Assembly (NCBI GenBank): GCA_038224615.1
Contig: JBBRFH010000022.1
Span: 1-20,045 of the forward strand
Source of the DNA: JBBRFH01 sp038224615
GTDB lineage: Bacteria > Planctomycetota > Phycisphaerae > Tepidisphaerales > Tepidisphaeraceae
Length of the DNA stretch: 20,045 bases
Direction of reading: 5' to 3'
Of this stretch, positions 14,077-20,045 are shown in pieces (position 1 is the stretch's first letter; each line of letters opens with the position of its first letter). Below the pieces are notes generated by a model. That model was given only the letters and a program-made list of their open reading frames with translations, was not told the DNA's origin and did not search any database. Made by a program: the position numbers and the translations under genes.

Positions 14077-14124
14077 AGGCTTTCTCGTTGTTCTGCTGTC
14101 TTCTGTCTCCTGACTCCTGTCTCC
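14041..14124. repeat. GGAGACAGG-family hairpin over the PAP2-GT2 stop codon
   Basis: The left arm 14041-14065 (GGAGACAGGCGACCGGCGAC onward) pairs with the right arm 14100-14124 (ending CTCCTGTCTCC) at about 20 of 25 positions. The 34-base loop contains the TGA stop codon (14074-14076) of the fusion gene. Between the right arm and the next ATG lie 16 bases with a GGAG ribosome-binding site. Confidence 0.75.
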
Positions 14125-14140
14125 TCCAACGGAGTTGGCT

Positions 14141-14977
14141 ATGAACCTCGGCGGATTCGATATCGGCGTATGCAGTTGGTCGCTTCGGCCGAAGAATATG
14201 ACGGAACTGGTCGCGCACCTCGACAAGGTTGGGCTTGACCATGTTCAGTTGGCGCTCGGCCCGCTGCTGGACATGGACGCCGCGACGCGCGACGCGGAGA
14301 TCAAGGTGCTGGCTGACGCGGAAATCGCGATCTCGGCGGGCATGATCGGCTTCGCGGGCGAGTCGTATACCACGATCTCCTCCATCCGGCTGACCGGTGG
14401 GTTCATCCCCAATGAATTCTGGCTTGACCGTCGCGCCCGCGCCATCGCGGCGGCGCAGTTGGCGGCTGAACTGGGCCTCGAGGCACTGTCCGTACACGCC
14501 GGCTTCGTCCCGCCCGGCCGCGACCAGAACTACGACGCCGTCGTCGACCGCATGGGCGAGTTGGTCGCCGAGTTCGCCAAGCTGAACGTCACCCTCCTAA
14601 TGGAGACCGGCCAGGAGCGCGACAACGAACTGCTGCAGTTCATTAACGACCTGAACGCCAAGCACGTCGGCGTCAATTTCGACCCCGCCAACATGCTGCT
14701 GTACGGTGTCGGCGACCCGGTCGAAGCGATCGGCATCCTCGACCGGCACATCCAGCACGTACACATTAAGGACGCCATCGTAAGCGACCAACCCGGCATC
14801 GTCTGGGGTGAGGAAGTCCCCTTCGGCACCGGCGACGTCGAAGTGCATTCGTTCCTCCGCGCCCTCAACGACATCAGCTACGCAGGCCCGCTCGTCATCG
14901 AGCGCGAAGCCGGCCCAAGCCGCGTCGAAGACGTGCTCAAGGCGATCGAAACCCTCCAGGCACACCTGGGGGGATGA
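14141..14977 (+). CDS. Sugar phosphate isomerase/epimerase-like TIM-barrel protein
   Basis: This 278-residue protein belongs to the xylose isomerase-like/AP-endonuclease-2 superfamily. Putative metal ligands lie on the expected strands: Glu in LLMETGQE, Asp in VGVNFDPANM, His in HIQHVHIKD and Glu in LVIERE. The closing segment, SRVEDVLKAIETLQAHL, is typical of the family's last helix. Members isomerise or epimerise keto sugars and inositol-type compounds; the substrate is not evident. The start ATG at 14141 has GGAG six bases upstream; a TTG two codons earlier is less likely. It follows the PAP2-GT2 gene at 64 bases. Confidence 0.87.
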   Translation: MNLGGFDIGVCSWSLRPKNMTELVAHLDKVGLDHVQLALGPLLDMDAATRDAEIKVLADAEIAISAGMIGFAGESYTTISSIRLTGGFIPNEFWLDRRARAIAAAQLAAELGLEALSVHAGFVPPGRDQNYDAVVDRMGELVAEFAKLNVTLLMETGQERDNELLQFINDLNAKHVGVNFDPANMLLYGVGDPVEAIGILDRHIQHVHIKDAIVSDQPGIVWGEEVPFGTGDVEVHSFLRALNDISYAGPLVIEREAGPSRVEDVLKAIETLQAHLGG

Positions 14978-14990
14978 ATAACCGATGCCG

Positions 14991-15174
14991 AATGACCAAT
15001 GACCAATGACCGATGACCAATGGAGACGCATCCCGTTGGTCATTGGAGACCTCTGAATAACCACCAAGGTCACCAAGGCCACCAAGAAGGCACGACATGC
15101 TGGCCCGAGATTCTTAGTGTCCTTGGTGTTCTTGGTGGTTGATCTAGAGTTGTTCAGAGACCCCATTGGTCATT
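14991..15174. repeat. Composite nested repeat: ATGACCAATG element around an ACCACCAAG element
   Basis: Outer arms AATGACCAATG (14991-15001) and CATTGGTCATT (15164-15174) match perfectly. Within them CTCTGAA (15051-15057) faces TTCAGAG (15153-15159). Between 15010-15022 and 15034-15046 is a local ATGACCAATG hairpin (11 of 13). The right end (15144-15174) is inside the coding sequence of the SDR gene. Confidence 0.8.
15057..15142. repeat. ACCACCAAG-family hairpin nested in the composite
   Basis: The left arm 15057-15086 (AACCACCAAGGTCACCAAGG core) pairs with the right arm 15113-15142 (CCTTGGTGTTCTTGGTGGTT core) at about 24 of 30 positions, with a 26-base loop. It sits one base before the SDR gene's stop codon on the reverse strand and may act as its terminator. 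Confidence 0.82.
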
Positions 15175-16103
15175 ACCGACGCAGTCGGTCTGAACGTCTC
15201 CTCGAATCCGCGCGGCCGCCATCCGAGCGCGCGTTCTGCGACATCGACGTCCGCGACGTTGTCCTCGCTGGCCATCACCACCTGGCTGCGGTTAAAGGGG
15301 AGCCACGACGCGGGCAAAACGCGCGTCAGCGCCTTGGCGTACCAGATCGGGATCCCCATCCGAGGCCGCCGGCGGCCGAGCGTGGCCGCGACGATCGCGT
15401 AAAGGCGCGGCCAGGTCATTCGCTGGGAGCCGACGAGTTCGATCGTGCTTCCGACCAAATCCTCCCGCTCGACGGCGTCCGCGAAGGCCCGCGCCACATC
15501 GTCGATGAAAACCGGCTGCAACAGCCGACTCGTCTGCCCCAGCAGTCCCGCGCCGAAGTACGGCATGAAGAGATAAGGCATCGCTTTCCCGTTCGCCCAG
15601 TCAGCGACCATCCGCATGAATTCCCCGTGCGGGCCGTGGATCACGGAGGGCCGGAAGATCGTGTACGCCAGCCCGCTTGCGCGCAGATGCGACTCGGCCT
15701 GGGCCTTGGTGCGGGCGTAGTCGCTGGCCGAATCAGGACGCGCCCCCAGTGCGCTCATGTGGATGAAGCGCGGCACGCCCGCACGTTTCGCGGCGTCGAT
15801 TACACACTTCGCGCCTTCGACATGAACGCGCGCGAACGTCTGACCCGTCGCCGGCGTTTCACGGATGATGCCGATGAGATGGATCACCGCATCGCACCCG
15901 CGCATCGCCTGCTCCAGCGCGGCGGTATCGAACAGGTCGCCGCGCACCGATTCCACTCCGGCGCGATTGATCGGCGAACGGCGCACGAGCGCGCGCACGC
16001 GCCATCCACGAGCCAACAGCGCCCCGATGATCGCCGACCCGACGAACCCACTGCCGCCGGTGACGAAGACCTGTTTGGACAAATCGGGAGAGTGTTCAGG
16101 CAT
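15144..16103 (-). CDS. NDUFA9-like NAD(P)-binding SDR protein
   Basis: This 319-residue atypical/extended short-chain dehydrogenase-like protein has the Rossmann motif TGGSGFVG (15-22), RGDLFD (54-59), HLIG after the fourth strand, and the Tyr129-x3-Lys133 pair in DYARTKAQAE. The segments FRPSVIHGP and VFIDDVARAFADAV place it with the complex-I NDUFA9/NmrA-like epimerase group rather than a sugar epimerase with known substrate. The ATG at 16103 starts just before the first strand and is preferred to a TTG at 16145. The last nine residues (MTNGVSEQL) translate the outer arm of the neighbouring repeat. It is divergent from the nucleotidyltransferase-like gene. Confidence 0.88.
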   Translation of the reverse strand: MPEHSPDLSKQVFVTGGSGFVGSAIIGALLARGWRVRALVRRSPINRAGVESVRGDLFDTAALEQAMRGCDAVIHLIGIIRETPATGQTFARVHVEGAKCVIDAAKRAGVPRFIHMSALGARPDSASDYARTKAQAESHLRASGLAYTIFRPSVIHGPHGEFMRMVADWANGKAMPYLFMPYFGAGLLGQTSRLLQPVFIDDVARAFADAVEREDLVGSTIELVGSQRMTWPRLYAIVAATLGRRRPRMGIPIWYAKALTRVLPASWLPFNRSQVVMASEDNVADVDVAERALGWRPRGFEETFRPTASVMTNGVSEQL

Positions 16104-16109
16104 ATGTGA

Positions 16110-16118
16110 TGGTAAGAT
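16110..16118 (+). promoter_or_regulatory. Candidate extended -10 for the nucleotidyltransferase-hemC pair
   Basis: TGGTAAGAT (hexamer TAAGAT, 16113-16118) lies in the divergent spacer and would start transcription near 16125, giving a leader of about 72 bases to the chosen ATG at 16197. No good -35 is seen. Confidence 0.35.
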
Positions 16119-16196
16119 ACCGCTATGACGTTGGCCTACGAACAAGTGGCGCGCGGCGGCGGGTTGTCCGCGATCGATCAGGCGGGAGCGTTCTTC

Positions 16197-16751
16197 ATGA
16201 ACCAGAATCCAGTCAGCAAATCCCTTCGGAAGATCAGCAAGCGGCTAACCGAGCTATCCGTCGACCACGTCATCGTCGGCGGCATGGCGCTGGTGGCACA
16301 TGGGTACGAACGAACGACCGTTGATGTCGATTTACTGGTTACGCCCCAAGGCCTCCAGACGCTGCACGCGGCGTTGGATGGTCTCGGCTACGTCCCGCCC
16401 TTTACGGGCAGCAAGCACTTGCGCGATACCGACACGGGTGTTCGCATTGAGTTCCTTGTCACCGGGCAGTTCCCCGGCGACGGCAATCCGAAGCCGGTGG
16501 CGTTCCCGGATCCGAAAGACGTTGCAGTCCTCATCGAAGGGGTTCCGTTTATTAAACTCGAATGTTTGATCGAGCTAAAAATCGCGTCCGGAATGACTAA
16601 CCTTGGCCGGCTCAAGGACCTCGCCGACGTGCAGGAGCTGATACGTGTGCGGGGTCTGGATGAAGCGCTTGCACTGCGTCTGGACGAGTCCGTCCGACCA
16701 AAATACCTCGAACTTCTGTACGCCGTGCAGGGCGACACTTCGGAAGCCTGA
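16197..16751 (+). CDS. Nucleotidyltransferase-fold protein (AbiEii/MNT-like)
   Basis: This 184-residue protein has the nucleotidyltransferase signature: Gly28-Gly29 in HVIVGGMALVAHGYERTT, followed by Asp43-x-Asp45 (VDVDLLV). The later motif GVPFIKLECLIELK and ASGMTNLGRLKDLADVQEL is typical of AbiEii/DUF6036-like proteins, where a Lys and an Arg/Lys-Asp helix complete the site. ATG 16197 has GGGAG eight bases upstream and places the GG motif where relatives have it; an in-frame ATG at 16125 is possible but lacks this. Its stop overlaps the hemC start by one base (TGATG). Relatives include toxins that nucleotidylate tRNA as well as housekeeping or orphan proteins; no antitoxin-like partner is next to it. 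Confidence 0.8.
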   Translation: MNQNPVSKSLRKISKRLTELSVDHVIVGGMALVAHGYERTTVDVDLLVTPQGLQTLHAALDGLGYVPPFTGSKHLRDTDTGVRIEFLVTGQFPGDGNPKPVAFPDPKDVAVLIEGVPFIKLECLIELKIASGMTNLGRLKDLADVQELIRVRGLDEALALRLDESVRPKYLELLYAVQGDTSEA

Positions 16752-17665
16752 TGCCCACCCTCCGCTTAGGCACCCGCGGCAGTCTGCTGGCGCGTACGCA
16801 GTCGCAACTCATCGCCAGCGCGATCGAGAAGCTGAACGCGGGCGTGACGGTCGAGCTGGTCATCATCAAGACCACCGGCGACGCCGTGCAGGACCGGCCG
16901 CTGCATGACATCGGGGGGAAGGGGCTGTTCACCAAGGAACTGGAGCTGGCGCTCCTGCGCAACGAGATCGACCTGGCCGTCCACAGTTTCAAGGACGTGC
17001 CGGTGACCCTGCCGCTGGTCGATACAACCGAGCTGGTGATCGCGGCCGTTCCGGAGCGGGAGGATGCGCGGGATGTGCTCATCACGCGTGGCGACTCCCC
17101 GGTCGCGCTCGCGGATCTCCAGCCGGGCGCGCGGGTCGGTACCGGGTCGCTGCGCCGACAGTGCCAACTGCTCGATCAGCGCCCCGATGTGGTCATCGAA
17201 CCGATCCGCGGCAACATCGATACCCGCCTGGGCAAGCTCAACGACGGCGTGTACGACGCCATCGTGCTCGCCATGGCGGGCCTGAAACGGGTTGGATTGT
17301 TCGATTCGGCGTGCATGGCCCCCCTCGATCCGACCCAGCTCACACCTTCTGCCGGCCAAGGGGCGCTCGCTCTACAGACGCGGCAAATTGACGCACCTAC
17401 GCGCGAGCTTCTGCAAGCCCTTCACGATCCAATCGTTGCGCGCTGCGTCGGGCTGGAGCGTGAGGTCGTGCGGCTGCTCGACGGCGATTGCCACTCCCCG
17501 ATCGCGGCTTTTGCGGTCCAAAACGGCGATTCAGTGTCAATGCGGATAGCGATAGGCACTGCGGGCGGGGGTTTACCCGTAGTGCGGGCAGTGGCCGACG
17601 CGCCCGCCTCTGAAGCGAACTTGCTGCCTGCATTGGTCGTAAGACAGTTGGAAAACAGTCCGTGA
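16751..17665 (+). CDS. hemC: Hydroxymethylbilane synthase (porphobilinogen deaminase)
   Basis: This 304-residue cytosolic enzyme joins four porphobilinogens into hydroxymethylbilane in haem/tetrapyrrole synthesis. It is full length. The N-terminal LRLGTRGSLLARTQS, the catalytic Asp82 in VHSFKDVP, the arginine-rich TGSLRRQCQL and RGNIDTRLGKL, and the cofactor-attachment Cys247 in DGDCHSPIAAFA are all present. The usual GGC context of the cofactor Cys is GDC here. Translation is probably coupled to the preceding gene through the TGATG overlap. hemD and other hem genes are not downstream in this window. Confidence 0.96.
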   Translation: MPTLRLGTRGSLLARTQSQLIASAIEKLNAGVTVELVIIKTTGDAVQDRPLHDIGGKGLFTKELELALLRNEIDLAVHSFKDVPVTLPLVDTTELVIAAVPEREDARDVLITRGDSPVALADLQPGARVGTGSLRRQCQLLDQRPDVVIEPIRGNIDTRLGKLNDGVYDAIVLAMAGLKRVGLFDSACMAPLDPTQLTPSAGQGALALQTRQIDAPTRELLQALHDPIVARCVGLEREVVRLLDGDCHSPIAAFAVQNGDSVSMRIAIGTAGGGLPVVRAVADAPASEANLLPALVVRQLENSP

Positions 17666-17702
17666 CTTCCCCTCAGGTTTAGTCCCGTGTGCGGTAATTT
17701 CA

Positions 17703-17732
17703 TTGACCGTTGGAGCGGCCAGTGGGTAGAGT
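17703..17732 (+). promoter_or_regulatory. Candidate sigma70-type promoter of the regulator gene
   Basis: TTGACC (17703-17708) and TAGAGT (17727-17732) are 18 bases apart in the 105-base gap after hemC, giving a leader of about 30 bases before the GTG start at 17771. Confidence 0.4.
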
Positions 17733-17770
17733 CTGCTGGGTTTGGAAGTGAGTGACTGTCGCCTCATCTT

Positions 17771-19471
17771 GTGAGCGAGCAAACGGGCAAAATCCTCGTC
17801 CTGGCTGGCACGCAGAATCCGGCCTTCAGCAGCGACCTCGTGAATTGCCTTCGGGCAAAGGCCGAGGTCGTGCAGGCCAGCACCATTGACGAGGCGATCG
17901 ACCACCTTCGCCGCGAGCACTTCCTCGCCGTCTTCTCCGATGCCGACGATTTCCTCCCGCTCGAGCGTGCCTTGGTCAGCCAGCAGGCATCGCTGATCCT
18001 CAACACCATCGGCGAAGGCATCTGCATCGTCGACGGCGACGGACACTGTAATTGGATGAACAAGAAGATGCTGGCCTGGCCGGCCCGCGTCCACGAGAAG
18101 GTGCGGCGTACCTGTCAGGACGCGTACACGCTGTTCTCAACGCAGTTCAGCAACCAGCCGATCGACCCCCACCAGCCCGCCCCGTCCCGCTCCAAACGAT
18201 ACACCCTGAATCTCGACGACCAGCAGTTCATGGAAATGATCTGCTCGCCGGTGGTTTCGCCCAGCGGGCAGGTGGTGCAGGTTGTCAGCGTCGTGTGGGA
18301 CGCCACCAGCACCCGCCGGCTGCAGCAGAAGATCGACGCCATCGACAAAGCCGGCAGCGAACTGGTGCGTCTTGAAGGCGATCTCGTCAAGCGCAAGAAC
18401 GTCCAGGAACGCCTCAAACTGCTCGAAGAGAAGATCATCAGCTACACCAAAGAGCTGATGCACTTCGACCATTTCGCGATCCGCCTGCTCGACCGCAAAA
18501 GCAACCGCCTCGAGATCGTGATGAGCGCCGGCCTGCCCGACGATGCCCTGAACGTCGAACTGTTCAGCAGCGCCGAAGGCAACGGCATCAGCGGCTACGT
18601 CGCCGCCACCGGGCGCAGCTATATCTGCCCGGACGTCGAGCGCGATCCGCGTTATGTTCCCGGACTGGACCAGGCCCGCTCCAGCCTCACCGTGCCGCTG
18701 CGTTTGCACGACAAGGTGATCGGCATCTTCAATATCGAAAGCCGCCAGCGCGCCGCGTTCAATGAAGACGACCGCCAGTTTGCCGAGATCTTCGGCCGTT
18801 ACGTCGCGATCGCGCTCAATATTCTTAACCTGCTCGTCACCGAGCGCGTCGAGACCAGCCACACCGTCACCGACACCGTCAACGCCGAGGTCGCCGGGCC
18901 GCTGAACGACATCGCATCCGACGTCGGCACGATCATGGACGAGTTCATCGGACATGACGAGCTTCGCGCCAAGCTTCAAACCGTTCTGGACAACGTCAAT
19001 TTTATCCGCACCAGCCTGCGCCAGGCCGCCGAAGGACCGAACACGATCCTGGGTGCCAAGGACGTTAAAGCCGAGGCCGATCCGATCCTCGCCGGCTCGC
19101 GGATCCTGGTCGTCGACGATGAGCCGAACATCCGCGCCACCATCGCCGACATCCTGCGCAAGTATCAGGCGATCGTCACCGTCGGCACCAGCGGCGAGCA
19201 CGCCATCGAACTGCTTAGCCAGCACGATTACGATCTGGTCCTGTCCGACATCAAGATGCCCGACAAGACCGGCTACGACGTCTTCGCCGCCGCCAAGAAG
19301 AAGCCCGCACTGCCCGTCATCCTGATGACCGGCTTCGGCTACGACCCCAACCACTGCATCGTCCGCGCCAGCCAGGAAGGCCTCGCTGCCGTCCTCTTCA
19401 AGCCATTCAAGGTCGACCAGCTCCTTAGCGAGGTCCGCCGCGCCGTGCAATCGCACTGCGTGAAGTTGTAG
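17771..19471 (+). CDS. Sensory regulator: REC-like, PAS, GAF, degenerate DHp and REC domains
   Basis: This 566-residue cytosolic signalling protein begins with a short receiver-like segment (KILVLAGTQNPAF, about 7-65) lacking the acidic residues and ends before the usual length. A PAS domain (about 72-178; LNTIGEGICIVDGDGHCNWM) is followed by a helical linker and a GAF domain (about 205-350; GNGISGYVAATGRSYICPDV). Residues about 365-420 resemble a histidine-kinase dimerisation domain, but the HE-x-x-x-PL motif reads AEVAGPL, with Ala372 at the phospho-acceptor position, and no ATPase domain follows. A complete receiver domain closes the protein: Asp449-Asp450, phospho-acceptor Asp493 (LVLSDIKMPDKTG) and Lys544 (LFKPF). 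An in-frame stop at 17753-17755 makes GTG 17771 the first usable start; no clear ribosome-binding site is seen. Confidence 0.85.
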   Translation: MSEQTGKILVLAGTQNPAFSSDLVNCLRAKAEVVQASTIDEAIDHLRREHFLAVFSDADDFLPLERALVSQQASLILNTIGEGICIVDGDGHCNWMNKKMLAWPARVHEKVRRTCQDAYTLFSTQFSNQPIDPHQPAPSRSKRYTLNLDDQQFMEMICSPVVSPSGQVVQVVSVVWDATSTRRLQQKIDAIDKAGSELVRLEGDLVKRKNVQERLKLLEEKIISYTKELMHFDHFAIRLLDRKSNRLEIVMSAGLPDDALNVELFSSAEGNGISGYVAATGRSYICPDVERDPRYVPGLDQARSSLTVPLRLHDKVIGIFNIESRQRAAFNEDDRQFAEIFGRYVAIALNILNLLVTERVETSHTVTDTVNAEVAGPLNDIASDVGTIMDEFIGHDELRAKLQTVLDNVNFIRTSLRQAAEGPNTILGAKDVKAEADPILAGSRILVVDDEPNIRATIADILRKYQAIVTVGTSGEHAIELLSQHDYDLVLSDIKMPDKTGYDVFAAAKKKPALPVILMTGFGYDPNHCIVRASQEGLAAVLFKPFKVDQLLSEVRRAVQSHCVKL

Positions 19472-19539
19472 CCGCAGGCCGTGTCCACGTTGAGTGCATG
19501 GCGACAGCGTACAAACCCCGCTCGAAGTCGCGCATTACC

Positions 19540-19548
19540 TGCTATCAT
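19540..19548 (+). promoter_or_regulatory. Candidate extended -10 for a leaderless antitoxin transcript
   Basis: TGCTATCAT (hexamer TATCAT, 19543-19548) lies just six bases before the ATG at 19555, so a transcript would start at or very near the A of the ATG. TA operon autoregulation often acts at such a site, but no clear operator palindrome was found. Confidence 0.4.
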
Positions 19549-19554
19549 TTTTTC

Positions 19555-19746
19555 ATGCCCATCACGACGTTCAAAATCGGAAAGAAGGAATTCGTCGTCA
19601 TTCCCCGGCGGCGCTACGACCAACTCTCCCGCGCCGAACAGGATCAACGCGACGCCGAAATCGCCCGCAAAGGCCGCGAGGCGTTTCTGGCGGGGAAGAT
19701 AACGACGATCAGTCACGAAGCGCTCAAGCAGAAACTCGGACTGTGA
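19555..19746 (+). CDS. Type II antitoxin (Phd/RelB-like)
   Basis: This 63-residue protein starts MPITTFKIGKKEFVVIPRRR and continues YDQLSRAEQDQRDAEIARKG. The EFVVIPRRRYDQL strand-helix is the Phd/YefM-like antitoxin core, and the tail ISHEALKQKLGL is a common ending in antitoxins of RelE-type toxins. ATG 19555 is preferred; an in-frame ATG at 19498 adds 19 residues that look non-conserved and would place the candidate promoter inside the gene. The toxin-like gene starts four bases after the stop codon. The antitoxin is intact while the toxin is broken. Confidence 0.75.
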   Translation: MPITTFKIGKKEFVVIPRRRYDQLSRAEQDQRDAEIARKGREAFLAGKITTISHEALKQKLGL

Positions 19747-19750
19747 ATCG

Positions 19751-20044
19751 ATGAGCTATCGCATCGACTATGACACCGGCGTCGTGAAAGTTCTGCAACG
19801 GTTCCCCAGCGACATCCAACGTCGCATCCTGGCGCGCCTGGAGACGCTCACCTCCAACCCGCGCGCCCTCCCGGCAGCCTCAAACTGACCGGTGAAGACG
19901 CCTACCGAATCCGCGTCGGCGATTACCGCATCATCTACACCATCCACGACGACCGCCTGCTCATGGATATGGGCTTTGAATCGAGAGCCAGCGTGGGCGG
20001 CGAATTGAGGGCCACGCTTTGCCTAAAGGTAGCCGCTTTTTCAG
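19751..20044 (+). pseudogene. RelE/ParE-type toxin, frameshifted and 3'-altered
   Basis: The ATG at 19751 opens a RelE-like protein (MSYRIDYDTGVVKVLQRFPS, DIQRRILARLETLTSNPRAL), but the frame stops at 19886-19888 after 45 codons. The rest of the fold is found in another frame from about 19870: GSLKLTGEDAYRIRVGDYRI and IYTIHDDRLL, the RelE core with the conserved YRIRVGDYRIIY. One base is missing, or two are extra, in the CCCTCCC tract near 19866-19872. The second frame runs to the window end without a stop and, after DDRLLM, no longer looks like RelE: the final strand with its HR.x.YR-like basic end is absent. It is therefore probably an inactive toxin. A sequencing error at the C/T tract could explain the frameshift but not the altered end. 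Confidence 0.75.
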
Positions 20045-20045
20045 C

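Noticed and set aside
14991..15174. CRISPR array from the tandem ATGACCAATGACCAATG units
   Set aside because: Units are 10-12 bases, directly adjacent, without unique spacers, and arranged as inverted arms; no cas genes are nearby.
15117..16109. Long + strand open frame opposite the SDR gene
   Set aside because: It is antisense to a gene with clear Rossmann and YxxxK motifs and its product is Arg/His-rich with no family features.
16125..16196. ATG 16125 as start of the nucleotidyltransferase-like gene
   Set aside because: ATG 16197 has a GGGAG site at good spacing and matches the usual distance to the GG motif; 16125 coincides with the predicted transcript start. A leaderless form is not excluded.
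17666..17770. tRNA or small RNA in the gap after hemC
   Set aside because: No cloverleaf, T-arm motif or strong hairpin was seen; only a candidate promoter is supported.
19498..19554. Antitoxin start at ATG 19498
   Set aside because: The added 19 residues look non-conserved and include the candidate -10 box; ATG 19555 starts the conserved antitoxin core.

Overview
This is a GC-rich bacterial window whose genes are mostly ordinary chromosomal ones. The best taxonomic clue is the N-terminal LEPRRLFA motif of the large secreted metalloprotease (6050-8536). That 'LEPR-XLL' export signature is typical of Planctomycetota, and together with the dense short hairpin repeats between genes it suggests a planctomycete, perhaps of the Phycisphaerae. 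This placement is inference; there is no rRNA gene in the window to confirm it.

Layout. (1) 3-3675, + strand: a TolC-type outer-membrane factor (cut by the window start) and a membrane-anchored HlyD/MFP adaptor, two parts of a tripartite export system. (2) 3676-3994: a gene-free convergent spacer made of nested inverted repeats. (3) 3995-4819, - strand: a TPR lipoprotein. (4) 4983-5810, +: rpmI-rplT (L35-L20) with its own promoter, a repeat hairpin between the two genes and a strong hairpin after rplT. (5) 6050-8536, +: the LEPR metalloprotease with RTX-like repeats. (6) 8594-9914, +: a Gfo/Idh/MocA oxidoreductase and yacG. (7) 10114-14977, +: a Cys-rich membrane protein of unknown family, a GT39/GT83-like lipid-linked sugar transferase, a PAP2-GT2 fusion protein and a TIM-barrel sugar isomerase-like protein. 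(8) 15144-16103, -: an NDUFA9/SDR-like NAD(P)-binding protein. (9) 16197-17665, +: a nucleotidyltransferase-fold protein overlapping hemC by one base. (10) 17771-19471, +: a REC-like/PAS/GAF/degenerate DHp/REC regulator. (11) 19555-20045, +: an antitoxin and a frameshifted RelE-type toxin running off the window.

How genes work together. The clearest functional module is 10928-14076. The GT2 half of the fusion can charge undecaprenyl phosphate with a sugar, the multi-pass GT can transfer that sugar on the periplasmic side, and the PAP2 half could recycle the carrier. The two genes overlap by ATGA, so they are probably co-translated.

The strongest structure not explained by genes is a set of at least five to six distinct short inverted-repeat families between genes: ATGACCAATG, ACCACCAAGAACACC, GGAGACAGG, CGCGAAG, an orphan CTCTGCG arm and a CGCCGGGGCAA palindrome. 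Some are nested inside one another. Some run into coding sequence and supply the last or first residues of proteins.
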